From the NCBI GenBank assembly GCA_027257055.1, contig JAPVLO010000153.1, positions 1,674,001-1,738,000 of the forward strand: a DNA stretch of 64,000 bases, in the 5' to 3' direction. Numbering within the stretch: position 1 is the first letter of the stretch; the number at the start of each line of letters is the position of its first letter. Below the pieces are notes generated by a model, which worked only from the letters and a program-made list of their open reading frames with translations, searched no databases and was not told the DNA's origin. The position numbers were made by a program, and so were the translations under genes. The DNA comes from Cephalopachus bancanus (Eukaryota > Chordata > Mammalia > Primates > Tarsiidae). Of the stretch, positions 12,560 to 22,340 are shown piece after piece.

Positions 12560-13430
12560 ATCAGGCTGGAAACAATTATATCTATCGTCCCTAAGATTAA
12601 ATCTCTTCTAGAAGCTGAGCCAGGGTAATATCTGTAGAGGAGCACTGAATGTTGGCAGCTGAGATGAAGGGAAAGCCATAGAGTTTTGAGTCAAAGCAGT
12701 GCCTGAAAGCTATTTTAGTGGATCCCACAGGAAGCCAGGTCACTGACAATGAAATGGAAGAAAACAAGAACAGGTCTGAGAGAGGATTTGGAAAGAGAGG
12801 ATTCAAGCCTTTACACAGTATGTGCCTTGACACGGTGCAATTTGAAAACTGAATGTGAGGCTTGAGGGCAAGGAAGAGTTGAAAATGAACCATAGGATGA
12901 GATAGAAGTATAGTAAGATAATCAAATGTGATAGTGGGCACACAAGAAGGACCTGATTTAAAGGGAAAGATACTAAGGCCTGTTTAGGATATCTAAGTTT
13001 AAGGTACCCTTGTGCAATAAAACGTACTTGCCTGGTAGGCACATAGGAGGTCTAAAATACAGTTCAAATTAGATGGTATCAATTTTTCATGCATCTATAG
13101 AAAGGCAAAGGAGGCTTAAAAAATAGATGATATCATGCAAGGAAAAAGTATGAAGCAAGTTGAGGTTTTGAATAGAGCTTTGGATAATACTTTCATTTAG
13201 GAGTTGGAAGAGCAATAGGAGGCAGTAAAGGAAACTGAGAAGAGACAATCACAGAGAAAGTAGAAAAAGTAGGAAAGAGCCAAAACCAAAGGAGAAAAAT
13301 ATTTTGAGAAGGAAGTACAGCAATATCAAAGGTTCCAGAAGCCTGAGCAGGATTTACTTATTCGTTTATTCAACAGTATAAACTCAGTGCCTACCAAGCT
13401 CTGTGCTGGGTTTTAGGAATGAGATCGAGG
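12560..13430. repeat. old purine-rich repeat, family not assigned
   Basis: GAGGAGCACTGAATGTTGG, GGATTTGGAAAGAGAGGATTC, GGATATCTAAGTTTAAGGTACCC and GGAAACTGAGAAGAGACAATC follow the order of the 3' part of the same ancient family as 9380-10060, apparently in the reverse block order. The short protein frames here carry no recognisable domain. Confidence 0.4.
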
Positions 13431-14773
13431 AAGCAACTGATAGGTTTTCTTTAGTTATCATCAATGATATTTTTATTGAGGTTTTATATGAACTGAAATA
13501 GCGATAACTCATTACAGTAGGTTAAAGATGGAATCAAAGTAGAAGAGAGAGCCAGAGTGCGTAGACTAACCTAAGAATATGAATGAAAATGGTAAATAAT
13601 AGGAGTGTCAATGATGGCCTAATTGGTAAAAATGACTATTAGTGAGCATAGTTATTTCGCTTTTGTAGCATAGCTCATGCAAACAATTTTGATTCATTGA
13701 TATGAATCAAATCATTTTATATTAATACAACTGGATGCCCTAATGGGCACAAGGAATTATAAGACATAGTTTTGTTTTTGTTTTTTTTCCCCTTTTGGGA
13801 AGTTTACAATCTAACTTAAAATCAAGTGTGTATACGTGGGTAATTACAGGTGTAAAGCAATATATAAATTCAGTAAAAAATTCAGTGAACATGACAAATA
13901 ACATCCAATAATAATTACTTCTTGATGATGGGGAACTTCAGACCAAACTGTGAATTCAGGAGAAAGAATGAGTGAACAAAGCCTTCAGCACAGAGGAGAA
14001 AATGCATGTGGATCACAAAAGAAGACTAGAATAAAAGTTTTCATATTGGGAAGAAAAGAGGGAGAGTAAGCTTCATTCCACAATTCTATCTTTTCCCATG
14101 GAAAATGGAAATAGTGCCACCTGCCTTTCTTCTGCCCTCAAAAAGGTCTCAAAAACAAATCTACCCTTTCAGATCCTCATCCAGAAGCCTCCTTCAGGAT
14201 TGACCCTATTTTCAGAAAAGGTACCAAAGTATTAATTATGCAGGAAAACTGTTGCCAGAAAGCACTGTGCCAAATAAGAGGAATAGAACATACAAGGAGA
14301 CAAAAACAATGTACTATACATAATGTTGTCACAAGCAAGCTCAGTGTTCTCAAGCAAGGAGAAAAGCTCAGTTCTTACTTTGACTGAGTTACACTCTGAA
14401 TTCCAAGATCAGGATACGGATATTGAAGCTGAACATTCAGGAGCATGTCAAACCTCAGTGCACTGGGCCATTTGGTCTGAAAGTTTGCAAGTGACTCCGA
14501 CTTGATACATTTTCTTTGATGTTTATTAAACCCATAATTGTGTAGAATAATAAGACTATAGTCATACTGAGAGACCCACCCAAAGTTCATGTCAAGATGC
14601 TTTTATAAATAATACTGAAAAGATAGTAAATAGAGGAAGAGTAGTGCTTAATATGTAACACATATCAGTTTTATTAGCATAGCAGAATATAAATTTTTGA
14701 TGCTGTTCAAAGCAACAAGGGATAAGAAAGATTTTATTGTTACAATTTGAAAAATCTTAGACAAATGGTAGGT
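13431..14773. other. unassigned intron
   Basis: No exon is seen. Segment 13740-14050 (GAAGTTTACAATCTAACTT, AGCCTTCAGCACAGAGGAG) again resembles the unassigned old repeat family. The rest looks unique. Confidence 0.4.
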
Positions 14774-15318
14774 AAGACTCTTATTTCTTTGTTTTAAAGA
14801 TTTGAGGTAAAATCAGGGATAAGTATACAAATGTTCATTATGCAGGTACCCTTGTTGATGAGGTGTGCCCTTCCCTCCCTTGGCATTTTCCCTCAATTAC
14901 CAATCCCACCCCTCCCCTGGCAGTTTCCCACTACTGCCAATCCCTTTCTTATAGTATTATGGTAATTGTTCAAGGTCTGCTTATGAGTACATATGTACAT
15001 ATGGTACTCTGTTCTTTGTTCCTGTGATAGATCACTGAGTATAATAGACTCTATATCCATTCAAGTTGCTGCAAAGTTCATATGCTTGTCCTTATTTATG
15101 GCTGCATAATATTCTCTTGTATATAAGTACTACCTTTTTAAAATCCAGTCCAGCTTTGATGGGCAGCATGGTTGGTTCCGTGTTTTTACTATTGTGAATA
15201 GAACTGCAACAAACTAGAAATTGACCTTCCATATGACCCAGCAATCCCCTTATTGGGAATGTACCCGCAGGAACTCAAGTCATTCTACCAAAAAGATACC
15301 TGCACAAGACTCTTATTT
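14774..15318 (-). mobile_element. L1 LINE with 5' inversion and 13-bp target-site duplication
   Basis: AAGACTCTTATTT occurs at 14774-14786 and again at 15306-15318. Between them, 14787-15210 is an antisense L1 3' end: 3' UTR, then the reverse of the ORF2 segment encoding AALFTIV. Segment 15211-15305 is instead in the + orientation and encodes [20 protein letters not shown] through KDTCT. In the L1 at 1-1480 these two ORF2 segments are neighbours, with KDTCTR directly followed by MFIAALFT. The breakpoint at 15210/15211 is thus a 5' inversion with only a few bases lost, as expected from twin priming. Confidence 0.93.
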
Positions 15319-16084
15319 TCAGTAAATATTTACAAACCTATATCTTGCAACACCAATCTTTATTTATCTTCCCTCCCTCCATATGACCTTGTACAGTCGC
15401 CCCAATGTACATTTGTCCAGGTGATGTTTTCTTAGTCTCAAGTGAAAAGACGTTTGTGACTAGTTATGCCATAAGGAAATAATAGCAATTTAAGTTTTAT
15501 AGTCACTTTATAGGACTTCATGAACATGGTTTCAATTGTTCCTTATAAGAATCCTGCAAAATAGGTGTAAAAAGCACTTTAATTAACCACATTAGAAAAC
15601 TAGAGCTAAAATGGTTAATGATCTGATGAGTCTCTCATGTTAAACCATGAGTTTCTAATTTAGTATAAATTTGAGTCTGTTCTCCCAACACCTCCTTCAA
15701 TGCTGCTGTCAGTGCACTCCATTGCCTAATGTATTTTAATCTAAAGGTCAATTTAAATGAGTCCTTTTCTTGAAAGATCCAACTTGGAAGTTAATACATT
15801 TTGATACCTGACTCTATGCACCATTTTCCCCATTGAATAACCATCTATTGTCTTTGATTTTTATAAAGAAAAGTTAAATTATAAACGTGCTCTATTTTAT
15901 CTAGTCTTATAGAATAGCTCTTTTAAACATGTATCTTTTCTAACATTGCTTTTGGTTTTAAAGGAGCCTCTAAAGTGATACTAAAAACTTGTATAGTAAT
16001 GCATTTTATATCGTACCCACGAAGTAAACTTTTTAGTAAAGTCAAAAATAGAGTGTCTAGCTAATAAGCAAAGTTGAGATAAGA
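15319..16084. other. intron with a MIR trace
   Basis: Segment 15485-15640 (TAGTCACTTTATAGGACTT...CTTATAAGAATCCTGCAAAATAGGTGTAAAAAG...GAAAACTAGAGC) is reverse MIR-like. The rest is unassigned. Confidence 0.4.
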
Positions 16085-16710
16085 TGAAATTCTAAGAACT
16101 GTTCATCTAACTCAAAAGAAGAAAGAAAAAGAGAAAAGCAGGAATGTAAGACAGATGGAACAAACAGAAAATATACAGTACAATGTTATATTTACCTAAC
16201 CATATCAATAATTATTTAAATGTTAATGGTCTAAACAATCTAATTCAAAGTCAGACCAAATATAAAATTATGTGGCAAAAAAATTGCTTTCTACAAGAAA
16301 CTCATTTTACATATAAAGACACAAATTAGTTAAACATAAAGACAAAAATCATAGGCCATATTAATATCTAGGACAAGTAATATTACTAAGGACTAAGGGG
16401 ACCATTCCATATTAAATAGATTAATACATTAAAAAACACAACAATTATAAATGTTTATAAACCTAATAACAGAGTTCAAAATATTTGAGGCAAGAACTAA
16501 TGGAAAAAAGAAAATAAATAAACTTACAATCGAATTGGGGACTTTAGAACTCCTTTCTCAACAATTAATATAACAGATAGAAAATTAATAGGGATGTGGA
16601 AGGCTCAAGCCACATTATCAACCAAGTTAACCTACTTAACATTGATATAACACTTCACTCAATAGCAGTAGAATAAAATTATTTTCAACTACATATGGGA
16701 AATTCACAAA

Positions 16711-16758
16711 TAAAATAAATCAATCAATCAATCAATAAATAATAAATAAATAAAATAA
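16711..16758. repeat. (CAAT)n/(AAAT)n simple repeat
   Basis: AATCAATCAATCAATCAATAAATAATAAATAAATAAA lies inside the ancient L1. Confidence 0.85.
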
Positions 16759-16836
16759 ACTAAGTCTCAATAAATTTTAAAAAATTGAAATTATAGAGAA
16801 CATGTTCTCTGACAAAAATAAAGTTAAATTAAAAAG

Positions 16837-17142
16837 AATAACAAGCCGGGGTTGGTGGCTCAGCCTGTAATCCCATGATTTGGAAGACTGAGGTGAATGG
16901 ATTGCCTGAGCCCGCGGGTTCGAGACTCACGTGGGCAACTTGGCGAGACCTCATGTCTACAGTAAATCAAAACATTAGCCGGGCATGGTAGCGCGCGCCT
17001 GTAGATCCAGCTACTTAGAATGCTGAGGCAGAAGGATCGCTGGAGCCCAGCAGGTCGAGGCTGCGGTGGCCGGGAGTGGCCACTGCACTCCAGTCTGGAC
17101 AACCGAGTGAGACTCCAACTAAAAAAAAAAAAACAATAACAA
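16837..17142 (+). mobile_element. dimeric Alu inserted in the ancient L1
   Basis: The body is 16845 to about 17134 with an A tail. An 8-bp direct repeat AATAACAA (16837-16844 and 17135-17142) flanks it. The left arm has GTGGCTCAGCCTG and GCGGGTTCGAGAC. The right arm has CAGCAGGTCGAGGCTGCGG and ends GACTCCAACT. Some changes, such as CATGATTTGGAAGACTG, mark it as a somewhat older copy of the local subfamily. Confidence 0.92.
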
Positions 17143-18094
17143 TATACTATCTGGGAAATCTATAAACATTTGGAAAATAACACATTTATAAATTACCCAG
17201 AGGTCAAATAATAAATCACAGAGTAAATTATAAAATAATTTTAATTGAATGAAAACAAAAACACAACAGAGCAAAATTTCTGGGATGTAGCTGAAGCAAT
17301 ACTTAGAGAAATCATCATAACATTAAATGCTTATATTAGGAAAGAATAAAGCCTAAAATTTGTGATCTAAAGTTCAACTTTAAAAAATGAATAAAGGAGA
17401 GCAAATTAAACCAGAAGTAATTTGAAATAAGAAAATATATAAAAAGTCAATAAATAGAAAATAAACCGTGGAAAAAATAATGCAAAAGCTTATTTTTAGA
17501 AAGCTTATTTATAAAAGAAAGCATCTCTAATTGGTCTGCTCAAGAAAAAGAAAAAGAGAAAGGAAAATAATTACATCAAGAATGAAGAAAAGGCATCACT
17601 ACAGAGTCTATAGATTTTAAAAGAGTAATAAGAGAATACTAAGAACAACTTTATGCCAATAAATTCTACAACTCAGAGAAAAATTAACAGATTTTTTGAA
17701 AGACAATTAGTACCAAAAATTAATTAAGAATAAATAAACTTTTTTAGTTTAGAAATTGAAATAATGTTTAAAAACATTCTCACAATAGAACTCCAAGCCT
17801 AAATGGCTTTAGTAGTTAATTTAATCTAAGATTTAAGAGGAAAGTAATGTGTATCTTACACAAACTCTTAGAAAATCAAGATGAAGTGACTACTGTTTAA
17901 ACTCATTTAATGAACCTGTTATTATATAGATGTCAAAACCAGACCAAAAAAAGAAAAGCTGAGAATAGTATCCTTCATTAATAATTTAAAAATTATTACT
18001 AAAACATTAGAAAATCATATCCAGCAATATATATAGTCATATACTAAAATAAATGGAATATTTGTTTTCAGAAGAACTCTACGAACTCAGTGAT

Positions 18095-18275
18095 TAGACC
18101 ACAACCAAATTTAAAAATGAACAAAATACTGGTGTGAGGGTTGGGATGACCCTAGTGATAGAAATGTGCAATATCATGATGGTAGCTAAATTTATCAAAA
18201 TTCATTGACTTGTACACTTAAAATTAGTGCATTCTATTGTATGCACATTATTGCTCAATAAATTAATTTTTTTAA
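18095..18275 (+). mobile_element. ancient L1 3' UTR end
   Basis: GATGGTAGCTAAATTTATC, TTGACTTGTACACTTAAAATTAGTGCA and TTATTGCTCAATAAATTAA match the end of old L1ME-type elements (ctgtacacttaaaattggtgcattttattg...cctcaataaa). It sits directly after the ORF2 part at 16085-18075, so the same copy with a large internal deletion is likely. Confidence 0.75.
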
Positions 18276-18808
18276 AGGATAATATTAGAGTTAAAAGAAT
18301 CTAGTTAAGTGAAAGTTACCATGTATTATATGTATTATGTATATATATTTTTTTAGAAACAGAAAATGTAAAAAATAAATTCATCACAAAAGTTATAGTG
18401 ATCATAACCTCCTTTTCTATGAGAGATCTTCTTTAACTTTTTGAAGTTTCTGATGGTTATTATTATCAATATTAACACCAGACATGGTGTTGACTGGCAG
18501 AGTGGTCCCCAGATATATGGCTATTGAGTGCTGGAAGTACACAGCTGGGTATCATTGTCTATGCACAGAAGGTTCTTCTCATGTTGCAGCATTTGATTTC
18601 AGTTGCAAAGAGCACAGTAGTTTACCTTGTGCTTTATGAATTAAGGTTTGTTGCTTAGAAACTGAGGTATGTTTTCTTATATATCTGTTTAGCATCTGGA
18701 GGAAGGAGAGACTCTGTTCAATTACTCTCACACTGCTAAAAGAATGGTGTTCGCTCTGTGATTTTTTTCTGAGGCCAAAGTCTTGCAACATGGGAGAAGC
18801 ACTAAACG
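18276..18808. other. unassigned intron
   Basis: No exon or clear repeat was recognised here. Confidence 0.4.
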
Positions 18809-19226
18809 CTCAAATGATTTTTCTAGATCTTCCTTCCTTCCTTCCTTCCTTCCTTCCTTCCTTCCTTCCTTCCTTCCTTCCTTCCTTCCTTCCTTCCTTC
18901 CTTCCTTCCTTCCCTCCTTCTTTCCTTCCTTCCTTTTTTTGAGTCGGAGTCTCACTCTGTCGCCCAGACTGGAGTGCAATGGCCGGTCCCGGCCACCGCA
19001 GCCTCGACGGGCTGGGCTCTGGCGACCCTTCCACCTCAGCCTTCCGAGTAGCCAGAATTACAGGCGCGCGCTACAACACCCGGCTGATTTTTTATTTATT
19101 GTAGAGATGAGGTCTCGCTGCCCAAGCGGGTCTCGAACCTGCGGGCTCAGGCAATCCACTCACCTCAGCCTCCCAAAGGCTCGAGATTACAGGCTGAGCC
19201 ACCGAGCCCGGCTCTCAATAGATTTT
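18809..19226 (-). mobile_element. antisense dimeric Alu with target-site duplication
   Basis: The Alu body is 18933-19213 on the minus strand: T-run, then GAGTCGGAGTCTCACTCTGTC through the GAGCCCGGC start. The flanks CTCAAATGATTTT (18809-18821) and CTCAATAGATTTT (19214-19226) agree at 11 of 13 bases. The A tail has become a (GGAA)n array, seen on this strand as (TTCC)n. The minus strand carries GGTGGCTCAGCCT and GCAGGTTCGAGACCCGC. Confidence 0.92.
18829..18933. repeat. (TTCC)n tetranucleotide array
   Basis: About 26 TTCC units, uninterrupted up to about 18912 and then with single-base variants (CCCTCC, TTCTTTCC). They sit in the Alu tail. Open frames here (SFLP or KEGR repeats) are artefacts of the array. 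Confidence 0.97.
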
Positions 19227-20835
19227 AACTGGTTTGCCTGTCTCAGACTTTTTTAATTTCAGTCCTTTCTGCTTAGCCCTTCCATTCTAATTTTCTCAGT
19301 ATATTAAATCAGAGGACTTTTCTATCAGTTAAAAAAAAACCATGTAAATAACCTCGATATATGTATATTTATCTATAAATTATATGTGTGCTTGTATACA
19401 TGTTTAAATTATTATAAATATATTTACATGTAAATTATTTAATATTGCTACATAATAAAGATGAAATATATGTTATTTTAAAATGTATTTCTTGTTGTAG
19501 TGTTATCATTCTATGACAAGCTGGTATTTCAAAGCATAATACATACTTAGGATGAGGTTCACAGTTAAAAATAGCAAAAGTAAATCCACATGTTAGGTAG
19601 TCTTCTTAGTAATTTCATTTTGTTTTTATTGTCTTTCTATTCGCTAAAATTCTAATACAACAATGTTACTAATGCAAACTTAAAGTAAAAGCAGAAGTGC
19701 CTGTTTTAGTTTTCTTGTTTACTTATTTGAATTATCTTTAGTCTGGACCTTTTTATTTTAAAAAGTTTTTAAATCACATGTCTATTTTTCAAGCTTAGAT
19801 AATCAAAGTCTTATAGCAAACAATGCAATACAATATGATGAAATAAATGAAGGTGCTATTCAGGCTGGTGGAATTCCCTCTGATTTTTGAAAGTATCTTG
19901 AGTACTAAATATGGCATTTGGCTATTGTGGGATTGGCAGTGGAAGTACATATGCAAAATGTTATTAAAGCTTCATTTTTCTTATTTTAAGATAAATATAT
20001 AAATAAAAATGGAAGTGGGAATTTTTCCTTCCACACCCAAATGGATTGCCTTTACCCTCCATTGCCTAATTTTCAGTGTTGTGAACAGTTAATGCTCAGT
20101 AAATATCTACTGAAGGAATGAAGGAATGCTACCTGCTATACGGATTTACTTGTTAGTGTCTATGCCTAACCTCCCTAATTAAATTATGAATCTCCTGAGG
20201 GCAAGATATCTTTTTTTATGTCCTACTAGTATTCAATGAGAAATTAAGGCAAAATCAGCCAGATGTAGACGTTCTCTTTCTTTACTCTATATAAGAGGAA
20301 CCCAAGAACTCATTATCACCCAAAAAGAAAGGTTGCTTTTGCACTTAGTTTAGTTCTTTTAAATTCTTTACATAAGCCCATTGGTAATCAATTACACACA
20401 TTTTCTCTTCTCTACCCCATGCTACTCATGCTTTCTAAAAATGATTACCAAACTATACTGTAATTACTTACCTATGTGCATCACAAAGTAAGCTGTAAAT
20501 TCATGAGGAGGAGAACAATGCTTATCTTGTGTTTACCATAGCATTAGCAATTATAGCAGGTGTTTGACACATGTTTGAATGGATAAAAACATAAGGAATT
20601 TTTTTTCCATAAGGTGGACTGCTTTACTGGAAGCAAACATTTGCAAACTAGAATTAGTAGTAGATGTAATTTTTCACAAAATTATTGAGAACTTTTCATA
20701 GGAATGATATAATTACCTTAGGTCACTGTATCCCTTTACACATAAATTCTAAAAATAATGTACTTGTACTTATTATCTCAGCTATACTGTAATACTTGTA
20801 TGATACTACCTCTCCAGATAATCATAAATAGTGTC
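19227..20835. other. intron with L2-like traces
   Basis: L2-like 3' ends are suggested at 20075-20130 (AATGCTCAGTAAATATCTACTGAAGGAATGAA), about 20175-20240 (AATCTCCTGAGGGCAAGATATC) and about 20490-20590. The rest is AT-rich and unassigned. No exon is seen. Confidence 0.4.
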
Positions 20836-20839
20836 CAAG

Positions 20840-21070
20840 TATATTAATTTTCTATTGTTGCATTACAAACTACCACAAATATAGTGGCTTGAATAATACA
20901 AATTTATCATCTCACGGTTCCTTTGAATGAGGAGTATGAGCACAAATTAACTGGTCCTCTGCTCAAGATCTCATTAGGCTGAAATCAGAGTATTGACCAA
21001 GAATTCAAGCTTTCTGAGTTTTGGTAGAATGTGGTTTCTTGAGTTGTAGGACTGAGGACCTCATCTCCTA
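20840..21070 (-). repeat. old LTR-like repeat, part 1
   Basis: TATTAATTTTCTATTGTTGCATTACAAACTACCACAAATATAGTGGC and CTGGTCCTCTGCTCAAGATCTC are a familiar ancient MaLR/MER-type repeat in antisense. The exact family is not certain. It continues after 21620. Confidence 0.6.
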
Positions 21071-21466
21071 AAGGCTGCTCACTGTTCATTATGTTTGGAG
21101 GAAAACTTTTCCCCTTTATTCTTGGGTCCAGTGATCAGTGGCCTATAAATTAACTGCCAGTAGACTGATTAACAGGAGAAGAGACAAGGTAATTAGACAT
21201 GTATGGTGTGCATATGACAGCGCTCAGTGAGAAGTAACTCACTGAATAACCAGAAATAAAAGGCTTGCATACTAAACTTAACAAAAATGAGTTAGAATTT
21301 TCATTGGAAAAGTATGGAGCAATCTATGGGGCTTTAGGATGCTAGTGGATAGTTGAATTAGCACCTCCTAGTGCTAAGAGCCAGTCTTTTTTCAACCAGG
21401 AAACTCCCTGGGAGGAGAGTCAACTCCTAGAGGTTGCTCACTGTTCACTATGTTTAGATGAAAACT
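21061..21466. repeat. 47-bp imperfect direct repeat flanking 312 bp
   Basis: Copies at 21061-21107 and 21420-21466 share 41 of 47 bases, for example TGCTCACTGTTCA and ATGTTT. The 312 bases between have no recognised identity. Confidence 0.85.
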
Positions 21467-21619
21467 GTATTTTCAGGAAACTCTGCTTAACTTTGAATAA
21501 TGTTTTTTGTTTGTTTGTTTTTTTCTGTTGCTACTGATTGTTCAGATGTTTTCAATTCAAAGTAATTTTTATACCACTTTGGTGTACTATTAATACCTTC
21601 AACTGCCGTATAGCCCTCT

Positions 21620-21905
21620 CTAAAACATGGCATTTTGTTACTTCAGGACCAACATGACATCTGTTGCTGCTAGTTGCTTCTTTTAAGGGCTTACCTCCTC
21701 AGGTCAGGCCTATTTAGGATACTCTCTCTTTGAGTAACTCAAAGCCAACTGATTAGTGACTTCAATTCTATATTTTAAAATCTAATTTCCATATAATGTA
21801 ACATAATTACAAGAACAGTATCTCATCATAGTCCCCAAATTCAAGGGAAGGAATTATATAAGCAATATAACCAGGAGATGGAAGTTTTGGGTGCTATCTT
21901 GGAAT
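21620..21905 (-). repeat. old LTR-like repeat, part 2
   Basis: GGGCTTACCTCCTCAGGTCAGGCC, AACTCAAAGCCAACTGATTAG, ATATAATGTAACATAATTAC and TGCTATCTTGGAATTCTTTCTACTCACCA continue the repeat at 20840 in the expected order. Confidence 0.6.
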
Positions 21906-22019
21906 TCTTTCTACTCACCATATGATAAGATGAGAAGCTGTTTAAGTTTAGTACTACCAGAAACCATAAAAATAAGTTGATCACGTTTATTCTACACGGC
22001 GAAATTAATAAAATGGATG

Positions 22020-22340
22020 CTCTGTGCTTCAGTCTTTCTCACAAGGCTGCAATCAAAATTCCACTGAAGTAGGATTTGCTTCCAAGGTTACTCAGTGGTT
22101 GTTGACAGGACTCAGTTTCTTGAGGGCTGTTGAACTGAGGGCTTCAGTTCCCAGCAGGCTGTGGGCAGGAGGCCACTCCCACCTCTTTGCCTCTAACATG
22201 ACAGTTTGCTCATCAAAGCAAGGGAGAAAGTGGCAAGACAGAAGTCATAATCTTTTGTAACCTAATCTCGAAGTGGCATACCATTATGTTTGTCTTAATT
22301 AGTTCATTAGGAGTAAGTCATAAATTCAGCCTTCAGGGAG
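22020..22340 (-). repeat. second copy of the same old LTR-like repeat family
   Basis: TTCTCACAAGGCTGCAATC, CAGTGGTTGTTGACAGGACTCAGTTTC, GGGCTGTTGAACTGAGGGC and AGAAGTCATAATC...GTAACCTAATCTCG are in the consensus order of the family seen at 20840-21905. The 78-codon frame inside is accidental. Confidence 0.65.

Larger units (their letters stand above)
16085..18075 (+). mobile_element. ancient L1 (L1M type) ORF2 5' half, split by an Alu
   Basis: Despite many indels the order follows L1 ORF2. TCAATAATTATTTAAATGTTAATGG and CTACAAGAAACTCATTTTACA come from the endonuclease region. GTCTCAATAAATTTTAAAAAATTG precedes the Alu. Past the Alu come GCAATACTTAGAGAAATC, TATTTTTAGAAAGC, ACTTTATGCCAATAAATTC and TACACAAACTCTTAGAAAATC at the start of the RT region. 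No frame survives. The copy is old and heavily decayed. Confidence 0.8.

Noticed and set aside
12597..13042. Two overlapping minus frames of 114 and 79 codons
   Set aside because: They lie in a diverged dispersed repeat. There is no domain or codon bias.
18728..19256. Frames rich in SFLP or KEGR repeats
   Set aside because: They are translations of the (TTCC)n array and the neighbouring antisense Alu.
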